Shown here piece after piece: positions 16,661 through 24,393 of a stretch of 51,230 nt of DNA (position 1 is its first letter; each line of letters starts with the position of its first letter). The DNA is taken from assembly GCF_018274385.1 (NCBI RefSeq), contig NZ_JAAFYZ010000057.1:1-51230 (forward strand), in the 5' to 3' direction. A model generated the notes under the pieces. That model ran no database searches. It worked only from the letters and a program-made list of their open reading frames with translations, and had not been told where the DNA came from. The position numbers and the translations under genes were made by a program. Source of the stretch: Catenulispora pinistramenti (GTDB lineage: Bacteria; Actinomycetota; Actinomycetes; Streptomycetales; Catenulisporaceae).

Positions 16661-17674
16661 CTAGGGCAACACGCGGCGGGCCACGGAGGAGGTCACAGTG
16701 CCGTCCTCATTGAACTCCGGGTCGGCGGCGCTTCCGGCCGCGGGCGTGGCCCCCTCGGCGACGTAGTCCGCGGCATACGCACCCTTGGAAGGCCGACGGC
16801 GGCGAACCGGCGGAGTAACGCCGTCAGCCAACCGGCGCGAGGTGACCAGGAACCCGGTGTGCCCGATCATCCGGTGGTCCGGCCGCACCGCCAGGCCCTC
16901 GACGTGCCAGCCGCGCACCATCGACTCCCAGGGCTGGGGCTCGGTGAAGGCGCCATGGGAGCGCAGGGTCTCCACGGTGCGGGACAGCTGGGTCGTGGTG
17001 GCGACGTAGCAGACGATCACGCCGCCGGGGACCAGGGCCTTGGCGACGGCGTCCACGCAGTCCCAGGGGGCCAGCATGTCCAGGACGACGCGGTCGACCT
17101 CCTCGTCGGCCAGCTTCTCCGCGAGGTCGCCGATGGTCAGCTCCCAGGCCGGGTGCTCGGCGCCGAAGAAGGAGCGCACGTTCTTGGCCGCGATCTCGGC
17201 GAACTCCTCGCGGCGCTCGTAGGAGTGCACGCTGCCGGAGTCGCCGACGGCCCGCAGCAGGGAGCAGGTCAGCGCGCCGGAGCCGACGCCGGCCTCGACC
17301 ACCCGGGCGCCGGGGAAGATGTCGGCCATCTGCACGATCTGGCCGGCGTCCTTGGGGTAGACGACGGCGGCGCCGCGCGGCATCGACAGCACGAAGTCGG
17401 ACAGCAGCGGGCGCAGCGCCAGGTACTCGTTGCCGCCGGAGGTCTTCACGACCACGCCCTCGGGGGAGCCGATCAGCTCGTCGTGCTCGAAGGAGCCCTT
17501 GTGCGTGTGGTACTGCTTGCCCGTCTGCAAGGTGATCGTGCTCATCCGGCCCTTGGCGTCGGTGAGTTGCACCTGGTCACCGGCCTTCAAGGGGCCGCGA
17601 CGGTGGTCGGCGCCGGTCGGGACGATCGGTTCGCCGGTCGCGACGGTCGGCTCGGGGGAGGGCGTGCTGTCCAT
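16661..17674 (-). CDS. trmI: tRNA (adenine-58-N1)-methyltransferase TrmI
   Basis: 337-residue SAM-dependent enzyme that makes 1-methyladenosine at position 58 of the tRNA T-loop. The N-terminal beta domain contains HTHKGSFEHDELIG; the Rossmann part has YPKDAGQIVQMADIFPGARVVEAGVGSGALT (SAM motif I near residues 125-136) and DRVVLDMLAPWDCVDAV (motif IV with catalytic Asp). About 45 C-terminal residues are a low-complexity extension. The ATG has a TAGGCT box 6 nt upstream (17681-17686) and GAAGGG immediately before it, so it may be leaderless. It follows the M50 protease gene by 30 nt. This gene, the protease and the RecB-like nuclease commonly travel with arc in actinobacteria. Confidence 0.95.
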   Translation of the reverse strand: MDSTPSPEPTVATGEPIVPTGADHRRGPLKAGDQVQLTDAKGRMSTITLQTGKQYHTHKGSFEHDELIGSPEGVVVKTSGGNEYLALRPLLSDFVLSMPRGAAVVYPKDAGQIVQMADIFPGARVVEAGVGSGALTCSLLRAVGDSGSVHSYERREEFAEIAAKNVRSFFGAEHPAWELTIGDLAEKLADEEVDRVVLDMLAPWDCVDAVAKALVPGGVIVCYVATTTQLSRTVETLRSHGAFTEPQPWESMVRGWHVEGLAVRPDHRMIGHTGFLVTSRRLADGVTPPVRRRRPSKGAYAADYVAEGATPAAGSAADPEFNEDGTVTSSVARRVLP

Positions 17675-17704
17675 CCCTTCAGCCTACCGGCGGTGGTGGA
17701 GCGG

Positions 17705-18970
17705 CTAGACCGGCATCTTCCGCGGCGTGGGCGGCGGGCCGGGGGGCTTGCCCAGGAAGGCGGCCTGCACGTCGGAGGCCGCCAGTACGCCGACGATCTC
17801 CCCGCTGGTCTCTATCACCAGGTACTCCGGCGCGGGGTTGGCCCGCAGCACGTCCAGCAGCTCCTCGCCCATGAGGTCCGCCTTCACGATCAGGCCGGGG
17901 TCCAGCGGGTGCGCCACGTCACCGGCCTCGACCCAGGGCCGGCGCTGCTCCGGGGTGGCGATCACCTGGGCCTCGTTCACCAGGCCGGTCGGCCGCTCGT
18001 TGCCGTCCACCAGGACGATGCCGCGGGCGTTCACCTCGTGCGCCCGCCGCAGCGCCTCGGCCAGCGGGATCCGGGCGTCGACGCTGATCGCGCGGCGGGT
18101 CATCTTGCGGGCCGACAGACCCGGGATGCGCTCCCGCAGCTTGGCCACCACCAGGGCCTGGGTGGCGCCGTACCAGATGAACATCGCCATGAACACGGCC
18201 AGGCCCAGGCCGAAGGGCTGGATGGTGCCGTCGTGGACGTAGATCAGGTTCATCACGATGAACACCGCGATCGCCAGCACCCGGCCGGCCCACGCGGCGG
18301 CGACCGTGCCGGCCATCGGCCGGCCGGTGGCCTTCCAGACCGCGGCGCGCAGCAGCTGGCCGCCGTCCAGCGGCAGGCCCGGCAGCATGTTGAAGATGGC
18401 GACCAGCAGGTTGGACGCCCAGAACCCGAAGATCAGGGTGGCGGCGACCTTCTGGCCCAGGCTGACCGAGTCGTCGTGCGGGATGACCTGGTACACGGCG
18501 AAGCCGATACCGGCCAGGGCGGCCGAGGTCAGCGGGCCGACGAAGGCGATCCAGAACGCCTTGCCGGGGCTGTCGGACTCCTTCTCGATCTCCGACACGC
18601 CGCCGAGGAAGTGGATGACGATGCGCCGCACCGGCAGCCCCAGGCGCTTGGCCAGGGCGGAGTGCGCGAGCTCGTGGACGACGACGGATCCGTAGAGGAA
18701 CACGGCGTATGCCAGGGACAGCACATAGCGCCAGCCGCCGAGTTCGTTACCGAAGTCGTTGGACGGGTCGGTCGCGTCCCCGGACTGCGGGGCCAGCAGG
18801 ACCGTGATGAAGGCGGCGACGACGAACCAGGACGGCGAGACGTAGAGCGGGATGCCGAACGGCCGGCCCAGACGCAGCCCAGGGCCGCGGACAACCCGAG
18901 AGGCGCCGCCTTTGCCGGGCTCGTTCTCGCCCGACTCGCCGGTGCTCTGCCCGCCCTCGTCTTCCGCCAC
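17705..18970 (-). CDS. M50 site-2-type membrane metalloprotease with CBS domains
   Basis: 421-residue integral membrane protease. The zinc motif HELAH (His99, Glu100, His103) lies in a helix, and NMLPGLPLDGG supplies the distal Asp202; together these are the M50 signature. About six hydrophobic segments are visible. The cytoplasmic C-terminal half (about 275-410) resembles a CBS pair (ARGIVLVDGNERPTGLV; PEYLVIETSGEIVGVLAASDV), which may sense adenine nucleotides. GTG at 18968-18970 was chosen: a TAGAGT box ends 7 nt upstream, consistent with leaderless transcription, whereas a GTG 42 nt upstream has no ribosome site. Substrate unknown; family members cleave anti-sigma factors or signal peptides within the membrane. 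Confidence 0.92.
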   Translation of the reverse strand: MAEDEGGQSTGESGENEPGKGGASRVVRGPGLRLGRPFGIPLYVSPSWFVVAAFITVLLAPQSGDATDPSNDFGNELGGWRYVLSLAYAVFLYGSVVVHELAHSALAKRLGLPVRRIVIHFLGGVSEIEKESDSPGKAFWIAFVGPLTSAALAGIGFAVYQVIPHDDSVSLGQKVAATLIFGFWASNLLVAIFNMLPGLPLDGGQLLRAAVWKATGRPMAGTVAAAWAGRVLAIAVFIVMNLIYVHDGTIQPFGLGLAVFMAMFIWYGATQALVVAKLRERIPGLSARKMTRRAISVDARIPLAEALRRAHEVNARGIVLVDGNERPTGLVNEAQVIATPEQRRPWVEAGDVAHPLDPGLIVKADLMGEELLDVLRANPAPEYLVIETSGEIVGVLAASDVQAAFLGKPPGPPPTPRKMPV

Positions 18971-18977
18971 GTCTTCG

Positions 18978-18983
18978 ACTCTA
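18978..18983 (-). promoter_or_regulatory. -10 box of the M50 protease gene
   Basis: Minus-strand TAGAGT ending 7 nt before the chosen GTG; matches TANNNT. No good -35 box is evident (TTGCAA lies too close). Confidence 0.45.
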
Positions 18984-19096
18984 TGCGCAGCCGAACTTGC
19001 AAGACCACTCACCGCGCGGGCGATCTCATCACAGGGGCGTCACGGTGGCGCGTTGAGGCAGGGGGCGGGGTGCGCCGCGATGTCGGTACCGCCGAG

Positions 19097-19102
19097 TAGG
19101 GT
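19097..19102 (+). promoter_or_regulatory. -10 box of the RecB-like gene
   Basis: TAGGGT ending 8 nt before the ATG at 19111, with only a weak GAGG in the remaining leader; likely leaderless or near-leaderless. Confidence 0.45.
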
Positions 19103-19110
19103 CGAGGCCC

Positions 19111-20040
19111 ATGGACGCTTTGGACGCACCCGCCACTGAAGCCACGGAGCCCTCGGCCACAGCGGTGACCACCATCCCGCTCCCGATGGCACTGTCCCCC
19201 TCCCGGGCGTCCGACTTCATGACCTGCCCACTGCTGTTCCGCTTCCGCGTCATCGACAAGCTCCCGGAACGCAAGAGCGCGGCGGCGACCCGCGGCACCC
19301 TGGTCCACGCGGTCCTGGAGCACCTCTTCGACCTGCCGACCGGCGAGCGCACCCCGACCTCGGCCTCCAGCCTGCTCCCCCCGGAGTGGGAACGCATGGT
19401 CCAGGCCGACCCGGAACTGAAGGCGCTCGCCGAGGAGGCCGGCGGCGACGAGGCCTGGCTGGCCGGCGCCGTGGACCTGCTGGAACGCTACTTCCGCCTG
19501 GAGGACCCCAACCGCCTGGAACCGGCCGAGCGCGAACTGTTCGTCCACGCCCGCGTCGCCGACGGCCTCCTGCTACGCGGCTTCGTCGACCGCCTCGACG
19601 TGGCCCCCAACGGCGCGATCCGAGTCGTGGACTACAAAACCGGCCGCGCCCCGGGCCCGGCCTACGAAGGCAAAGCCCTGTTCCAGATGAAGTTCTACGC
19701 ACTGGTCCTCTGGAAGACCCGCGGCGTGGTCCCCCGCCGCCTGCAACTGATGTATCTCGGCGGCGAAAGCCAGATCGTCACCTACGACCCCGACGAAGGC
19801 GACCTGCGCGCCACCGAACGCAAAGTCGCCGCCCTCTGGAGCGCCATCCGCGCCGCCGCCGAACGCGGCGAATGGCGCGCGAACCCCTCGCGCCTGTGCG
19901 ACTGGTGCGACCACAAGGCGCTGTGCCCGGAGTTCGGCGGAACGCCGCCGACACTGCCGCCGGTCGAGGTGGTCGAGGCTTCGGAGGCGGTGCCGGGGCA
20001 GCGCGGGCGGGCTGTGGCGGTGGAGGGTAAGGGCGAGTAG
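19111..20040 (+). CDS. RecB-family PD-(D/E)XK nuclease with Fe-S cysteines
   Basis: 309-residue nuclease domain protein of the RecB/Cas4/AddB type. Active-site elements: His66 in GTLVHAVLE, Asp160 in GFVDRLDV, and Asp174-x-Lys176 in RVVDYKTGRA. Cys39 (CPLLFRF) together with Cys263, Cys266 and Cys272 (CDWCDHKALCPEF) forms the one-plus-three cysteine set that binds a 4Fe-4S cluster in Cas4/AddB proteins. No helicase domain and no Cas genes nearby. It is divergent from the M50 protease gene. Function is presumably DNA repair or end processing; in this neighbourhood it is a conserved companion of arc and trmI in actinobacteria. Confidence 0.92.
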   Translation: MDALDAPATEATEPSATAVTTIPLPMALSPSRASDFMTCPLLFRFRVIDKLPERKSAAATRGTLVHAVLEHLFDLPTGERTPTSASSLLPPEWERMVQADPELKALAEEAGGDEAWLAGAVDLLERYFRLEDPNRLEPAERELFVHARVADGLLLRGFVDRLDVAPNGAIRVVDYKTGRAPGPAYEGKALFQMKFYALVLWKTRGVVPRRLQLMYLGGESQIVTYDPDEGDLRATERKVAALWSAIRAAAERGEWRANPSRLCDWCDHKALCPEFGGTPPTLPPVEVVEASEAVPGQRGRAVAVEGKGE

Positions 20041-20101
20041 GGGCTGGTGGTTAGAGGCTGGTTAGAGGCTGGTAGACGAACCAGGTCCCTGATTCGCGGC
20101 G

Positions 20102-20425
20102 CCGATTCCGCGCACGGCACCGCCGCCGCTTGCCGAGAAAGACGGCTTGCCCGGCACGCCGAACAGCGCTTTCGCATCCGCGCCTCAACATGGCGCTCAC
20201 CGCTACCGACTTCGTACACGACACCGCCCTCGCATGCCGAGGAAGACGGCTCGCCTGACGCGCCGCACACGCACTTTCGCATCCGCGCCTCAACATGGCG
20301 CTCACCGCTACCGATTCCGCGCACGGCACCGCCCCCGCGTGCCGAGCAGTACGGCTTGCCCGGCGCGCCGCACAGCGCTTCCGCATCCGCGCCTCGACGT
20401 GGCGCTCACCGCTACCGACTTCGGC
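20102..20425. repeat. About 3 copies of a 104-105-bp tandem repeat
   Basis: The segment beginning CTTTCGCATCCGCGCC starts at 20169, 20274 and (as CTTCCGC...) 20378, giving periods of 105 and 104 bp; a partial copy precedes at 20102. Copies 1 and 2 share their first 37 nt exactly. Each has GCGCC-N7-GGCGC, and the third copy changes the loop but keeps the stem. The array fills the gap 20041-20558 between the nuclease and HAD genes; I see no gene in it, though one minus frame gives a 35-residue repeat. Confidence 0.85.
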
Positions 20426-20558
20426 TGAGTGCCCGGATTCGCTCGGCAGGCATCATGCCCAGCTCGATGCCCGCCGGTGAGCATCACCCGCCGAGGGTTC
20501 TGTGCGTCCTGGCACCCTGGGTTCTGCCGGTGCGGACTGTCGCTGCTGGTCGGGCCAG

Positions 20559-21239
20559 TTATCTGTTGTCCGACGTCCGCTCGTCGAACAACCCGTGCAG
20601 GAAGGCCAGGTTCACCCGCCGCAGCGAATCCACGATCGTCACCCGCTCCCGGGCGGGTACCTCCGCGGCGTGCGGGACGGCGATCACGCGGCAGCCCGCG
20701 GCGTGGCCGGCGGCGGCGCCGGTCGGGGAGTCCTCCAGGACCACGCAGTGCGCCGGGTCGACGTCCAGGTGCCGGGCCGCGAGGAGGTAGGGGTCCGGGT
20801 TCGGCTTGCCGAGTTCCACGTCGTCGCCGGAGACGGTGACCCGGAAGTGGTCGGGGCCGATCAGCGGCAGGCAGGCGTCGACGATGCGGCGGGAGGAGGC
20901 CGAGACCAGGGCCAGCGGCAGGCCGGCGGCCTCGAGCTCCACCAGGAGGTCCTTGGCGCCGGGCATCATCGGGACGCCGTCGCGCAGGCGCTCGACCATG
21001 GCGGTCTCGATGCCGGCGGCGAACTCGGCGGCGCCGACCGGGTGGCCGGTGAGCTCCAGGAGGTAGGCCGTCGATACCTCTATCGGCTTGCCCAGGACGT
21101 GCGGGTAGTGCTCCGGGCCCAGGGTGATCCCGTAGGCGGCGAGCAGGTCCTGCTCGGCTTGGAACCAGGTGGGCTCGGAGTCGATGAGCAGACCGTCCAT
21201 GTCGAACAGGACGGCCGCCGGCGGTATGGGGTGGAGCAT
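20559..21239 (-). CDS. HAD phosphatase, beta-phosphoglucomutase-like
   Basis: 226-residue HAD-fold enzyme of the PGMB/DOG phosphatase type. Motif I AVLFDMDGLLIDSEP (nucleophile Asp13 counted from the chosen ATG), helical cap, motif II VSASSR, motif III Lys in ELGKPNPDPYLLAA, motif IV VLEDSPTGAAAGHAAG. Likely dephosphorylates a sugar phosphate or similar metabolite. ATG at 21237-21239 is preferred to a TTG three codons upstream because a TATCTT box (21247-21252) ends exactly 7 nt before it. No operon partner: it is bordered by the repeat array and a divergent gene. Confidence 0.9.
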   Translation of the reverse strand: MLHPIPPAAVLFDMDGLLIDSEPTWFQAEQDLLAAYGITLGPEHYPHVLGKPIEVSTAYLLELTGHPVGAAEFAAGIETAMVERLRDGVPMMPGAKDLLVELEAAGLPLALVSASSRRIVDACLPLIGPDHFRVTVSGDDVELGKPNPDPYLLAARHLDVDPAHCVVLEDSPTGAAAGHAAGCRVIAVPHAAEVPARERVTIVDSLRRVNLAFLHGLFDERTSDNR

Positions 21240-21329
21240 GCCGATCAAGATACCAATCCGCGGCGCGGCGCTTCGCCCGATCGAACGGCGGCTTGGCGCC
21301 GAACCCGAGAAACGGCGCCGCGCCGCGAC

Positions 21330-21335
21330 TACTGT
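21330..21335 (+). promoter_or_regulatory. -10 box ahead of the small coupled ORF
   Basis: TACTGT ending 8 nt before GTG 21344, with no Shine-Dalgarno between; consistent with leaderless transcription of the small ORF and the deaminase gene. Confidence 0.45.
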
Positions 21336-21343
21336 TGGGACTT

Positions 21344-21502
21344 GTGACCACAGACAGTGCCGTCTCCGTCAGCCACCACGGCCCGGTCACCCCCTACCGT
21401 CCCGCGTCCCGCGCCTCCTCCACTCCGGCCGCACGGCCGTGCCCGCCCTGGGCCGGCACCCACCCACCGGACCCGATCAGAACCGAGGGCTTTGGAAAGT
21501 GA
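21344..21502 (+). CDS. Small ORF translationally coupled to the deaminase gene
   Basis: Would encode 52 residues from GTG 21344 to TGA 21500-21502. The stop overlaps the GTG start of the deaminase (GTGA), and a TACTGT box lies 8 nt upstream of its own start, so both ends carry expression signals. The peptide is Pro/Ala/Ser-rich with two His and no recognised domain; no membrane segment. It could be a leader peptide that sets deaminase translation, or simply a long leader that happens to be open. Not recognised as a family. Confidence 0.4.
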   Translation: MTTDSAVSVSHHGPVTPYRPASRASSTPAARPCPPWAGTHPPDPIRTEGFGK

Positions 21503-22002
21503 CCACCACCGACGCCGCCTCCGCTCATCCGTCCTTCTCGGCCCGCACCCACGGCGAGGACCGGGAATGGCTCAGTACCGCCGTCGACCTCGCCTGGCGC
21601 TGCCCACCGGCGCCGCGCGCGTTCAACGTCGGTGCGCTGATCATCGACGCCGACGACCGCGAGCTGGCCCGCGGCTGGTCCCGCGACACCGACGAGCACG
21701 TCCACGCCGAGGAGTCGGCCCTGGCCCGGGTGGCGCCGGGCCATCCGCGGCTGCCCGGCGCGACCATCTACTCCTCGCTGGAGCCCTGCTCGGTCCGCAA
21801 GTCGCGGCCGGTCAGCTGCACCCAGCTGATCATCGACTCCGGCATCCGCCGCGTGGTGTTCGCCTGGCGCGAGCCCTCGCTGCTGGTCGAGGACTGCCAG
21901 GGCGCGGAGCTGTTGCGCGCCGCCGGGATCGAGGTCGTGGAGTTCCCGGAGTTCGCGCCGATGGTCCAGGCCGCGAACGCGCAGCTGCTCGGCGGGAGCT
22001 GA
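21499..22002 (+). CDS. Zinc-dependent deaminase of the RibD/dCMP type
   Basis: 167-residue cytidine-deaminase-fold protein. HVHAEESAL gives the zinc ligand His69 and catalytic Glu71; SLEPCSVRKSRPVSC gives Cys97 and Cys107, spaced like the PCxHxGxTPPC of the RibD deaminase domain but with a basic insertion. The reductase half of RibD is absent and no riboflavin gene is near, so the substrate is probably a nucleotide or modified base. GTG 21499 overlaps the small upstream ORF. Converges with the TetR gene. Confidence 0.85.
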   Translation: MTTTDAASAHPSFSARTHGEDREWLSTAVDLAWRCPPAPRAFNVGALIIDADDRELARGWSRDTDEHVHAEESALARVAPGHPRLPGATIYSSLEPCSVRKSRPVSCTQLIIDSGIRRVVFAWREPSLLVEDCQGAELLRAAGIEVVEFPEFAPMVQAANAQLLGGS

Positions 22003-22105
22003 GGCTCCGTTCCGATCCGCCGGGGCGGCTCCGCTTCCGCGCCGCCGCCCTCCACGCGCACCGACAGTCCCACGCACGCCGACTGCCCCGGTCCGGCCGA
22101 CCGCC

Positions 22106-22750
22106 CTACGCGCGCACCGACCGCCGTACCGCGGTCCGCACCGCGCGCCGCGCCGCCACCCGCGCGGCCGGCCCCAAGTCGTCCAGGTACTCCAGCAGGG
22201 CACCGAGCTGATCCAGGGCCCGGAACGCCGCCTGGTCCCCCTCCGGATCGACCGCGGCCAGCAGCTCCATCCCGATGAACGACGCGGCCACGGCGCGCGC
22301 CAGCCCCGGCACGTCGGCCACCTCCCCCAGCGGCGAGTCCGCCAGCACCCGGGTCAGTACCTGCTCGATCTCCACGTTCCACAGCGCCAGCGCGTCGCGG
22401 GTCGCGGCGGCGTACGCCGGGTTGGTCTGGGCCCCGGCCAGCATCTGTCCCAGTACCGTGACGTTGCCGTTCGCGCTCTCCCGCAGGTGCAGCTCCCGGC
22501 CGACCCGTTGCAGCTCCCGCAGGCTCTGGACTCGCCCGAACCGCTCCCGATACGCGGCCACCTGCTGCTCGGTCGACCAGACGGACGCCGCGGCCAACAG
22601 CTCGTCGACGCTGCCGAAGTGGTAGAACACCAGCGCCTGGTTCACTCCGGCGGCCGCCGCGATGGTGCGGGCCGACACCCCGGCGATGCCCTGGGTCCGC
22701 AGCGCCTCGATCGTGCCGTGCAGCAGGCGGTCCCGGGTGTCGGTGCTCAT
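22106..22750 (-). CDS. TetR/AcrR-family repressor
   Basis: 214-residue regulator. The N-terminal helix-turn-helix reads RDRLLHGTIEALRTQGIAGVSARTIAAAAGVNQALVFYHFGSVDELL, the standard TetR domain (residues 6-53). The C-terminal ligand domain ends in an Arg-rich tail. A TAGCGT box (22757-22762) lies 6 nt before the ATG, and a perfect 20-bp palindrome overlaps the expected -35, which suggests autoregulation and control of the divergent YjbR/SRPBCC pair. Ligand unknown. Confidence 0.93.
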   Translation of the reverse strand: MSTDTRDRLLHGTIEALRTQGIAGVSARTIAAAAGVNQALVFYHFGSVDELLAAASVWSTEQQVAAYRERFGRVQSLRELQRVGRELHLRESANGNVTVLGQMLAGAQTNPAYAAATRDALALWNVEIEQVLTRVLADSPLGEVADVPGLARAVAASFIGMELLAAVDPEGDQAAFRALDQLGALLEYLDDLGPAARVAARRAVRTAVRRSVRA

Positions 22751-22780
22751 GCCGCGACGCTACCGGATCGCACGAGGGCT

Positions 22781-22800
22781 CGTTGAGCGGCCGCTCAACG
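22781..22800. promoter_or_regulatory. Perfect 20-bp palindrome, probable TetR operator
   Basis: CGTTGAGCGGCCGCTCAACG is its own reverse complement and lies 30 nt upstream of the tetR start and 38 nt upstream of the divergent YjbR/MmcQ gene, where a TetR dimer could block both promoters. Confidence 0.75.
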
Positions 22801-22838
22801 CACTCGACGGCATCGGCGCGAACCGTGAGGATGGGGTC

Positions 22839-23204
22839 ATGACGCCCGAAGAAACGGCCGTCCTCGAACGGCTCCGCGCCATCTGCCTGGCGCTCCCCGA
22901 AGTCGAGGAGCGCGAGAGCCACGGCGAACCGACCTGGTTCATCCGCGGCAAGCGCACGCTGGTGATGTTCTGCGACCACCACCACGGCCTGCGCCTGGGC
23001 TTCTGGTGCCCGGCCGCCGAAGGCGTACAGGAGCTGCGGATCGAGCAGGACCCGGACACGTTCTACCGGCCGCCGTATGTGGGCGTCCGGGGCTGGCTCG
23101 GCGTCAATCTCGACGACGACCCGGACTGGGACGACGTCGAGGACATGGTCCGGGACGCCTACCGCGAGGTCGCGCCGAAGACGCTGGTGGCCCGCCTTGG
23201 CTGA
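22839..23204 (+). CDS. YjbR/MmcQ-family protein
   Basis: 121-residue protein of the MmcQ/YjbR (CyaY-like fold) family, sometimes described as DNA-binding but without settled function. Typical blocks are AICLALPEVEERESHGEPTW, FIRGKRTLVMF and FYRPPYVGVRGWLGVNLD. The ATG follows GAGGATGGGG. The SRPBCC gene overlaps its end by 8 nt, so the two are co-translated. The first gene opposite the TetR repressor. Confidence 0.88.
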   Translation: MTPEETAVLERLRAICLALPEVEERESHGEPTWFIRGKRTLVMFCDHHHGLRLGFWCPAAEGVQELRIEQDPDTFYRPPYVGVRGWLGVNLDDDPDWDDVEDMVRDAYREVAPKTLVARLG

Positions 23205-23628
23205 GCTGCGGGTGGCACAGGACATCGCGGTCCCGGCCGAGCGGGCCTGGGAGGCGATCGCGGACTGGGAGTCGCAGGGCACATGGATGGTCGCGACGAA
23301 GGTGCGCGGGACGGCGAGCGCGGTCGGCGGCCGGCTGGAGGGCTGGACCGGGATCGGGCCCCTCGGGTTCCTGGACACGATGACGATCACCGAGTGGGAG
23401 CCGCCATGCCGCTGCGTGGTGGAGCACACCGGGCACGTGGTGCGCGGGACCGGCGGGTTCGAGGTGGCGCGGCTGGGGACCGGCGGGTGCCGGGTGACCT
23501 GGTGGGAGCGGGTGGAGCTGCCGCTGGGGGTACTGGGGAAGATCGGGTGGCTGGCCATCGGGCCGACGACCAGGCTCTTCTTCAAGGTCTCGCTCGGCCG
23601 GCTCAAGCGCGTTCTGGAGACCGGCTGA
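23197..23628 (+). CDS. SRPBCC (START-like) ligand-binding protein
   Basis: 143-residue polyketide-cyclase/START-fold protein. AQDIAVPAERAWEAIADWESQGTWM is the typical first strand and helix with the conserved Trp, and the C-terminal helix is IGWLAIGPTTRLFFKVSLGRLKRVLE. Such proteins bind hydrophobic ligands in a deep cavity. TTG at 23197-23199 has GGTGG upstream and overlaps the YjbR stop; a GTG at 23212 is an alternative giving five residues fewer. No catalytic residues can be assigned. Confidence 0.85.
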   Translation: MAELRVAQDIAVPAERAWEAIADWESQGTWMVATKVRGTASAVGGRLEGWTGIGPLGFLDTMTITEWEPPCRCVVEHTGHVVRGTGGFEVARLGTGGCRVTWWERVELPLGVLGKIGWLAIGPTTRLFFKVSLGRLKRVLETG

Positions 23629-23697
23629 TCGCCCGCCGACCGCCGCGCACCGCACGGCGGACCAGCCGGGCCGGGCGGTGCTCACACGCTCGCGTAC

Positions 23698-24393
23698 TCA
23701 CGTCCAGGGGCTCATCAGCCCGCCCTGGTAGGCGATGACGACGGCCTGCGCGCGGTCCCGGGCTCCGATCTTGGCCAGGATCCGCTTCACGTGGGTCTTC
23801 GCGGTGGACTCCGCGATCACGAGCAGGTCGGCGATCTCGGCGTTGGCGTGGCCCTCGGCGACCAGCCGGAGGACCTGCGTCTCCCGCTCGGTCAGGCGGT
23901 CCAGTCCGCGCCGCCGCCACTGGGCCGACGCCCGGGCCGGCGCCGTCTGCCGGGCCGACCCGGCCGCGCTCAGCTCGACGAACCGTCGGACGAGGTCCCG
24001 GGTCACCGCGGGGTCCAGCAGCGCGTCGCCGGCCGCGACCGTGTGGACGGCGTCGATCAGCCGCTCGGGCGGGGAGCGCTTGAGCAGGAAGCCGCTGGCG
24101 CCGGCCTGGAGCGCGCCCCACACGTACTCGTCGTGGTGGAACGTGGTGAGCACGAGGATCCGCGTGGGCAGCCCGGCCCCGACGATGCGGGCGGTGGCCT
24201 CGATGCCGTCGACGCCGGGCATCCGCACGTCCATCAGGACGACGTCCGGCTCCAGGGACCGGCACAGCTCGACGGCCCGCAGCCCGTCCGCCGCCTCGCC
24301 GACCACCTCGACGTCGTCCGCGGTGCCCAGGACGACGGTGACGCCGGCCCGCAGCAGGGCGTCGTCATCGGCCACCAGGACCCGGACGGTCAT
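23698..24393 (-). CDS. NarL/LuxR-type response regulator
   Basis: 231-residue regulator. The receiver domain has the acidic pocket DDD (residues 9-11), phospho-acceptor Asp55 in [10 protein letters not shown], Thr in LVLTTFH and Lys in GFLLKRSP. The C-terminal GerE helix-turn-helix reads [47 protein letters not shown] overlaps the kinase stop (ATGA). The likely target is the long inverted repeat upstream of the kinase and the serine hydrolase gene. Confidence 0.95.
   Translation of the reverse strand: MTVRVLVADDDALLRAGVTVVLGTADDVEVVGEAADGLRAVELCRSLEPDVVLMDVRMPGVDGIEATARIVGAGLPTRILVLTTFHHDEYVWGALQAGASGFLLKRSPPERLIDAVHTVAAGDALLDPAVTRDLVRRFVELSAAGSARQTAPARASAQWRRRGLDRLTERETQVLRLVAEGHANAEIADLLVIAESTAKTHVKRILAKIGARDRAQAVVIAYQGGLMSPWT

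Noticed and set aside
15464..19099. Plus-strand open frame of over 1200 codons
   Set aside because: It is the reverse strand of the permease, trmI and M50 genes; the product is a Gly/Arg/His/Val-rich shadow with no family similarity.
19111..20040. RecB-like nuclease as Cas4
   Set aside because: It has the Cas4/AddB cysteine pattern, but no CRISPR genes; its place beside trmI and arc matches a housekeeping actinobacterial gene.
20102..20425. Possible CRISPR array
   Set aside because: Repeat period of 105 bp with similarity across the whole unit, no short direct repeat with unique spacers and no cas gene nearby; the RecB-like nuclease alone is not evidence.
21499..22002. RibD riboflavin enzyme
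   Set aside because: Only a deaminase domain, altered spacing between zinc cysteines, no reductase domain and no rib genes.
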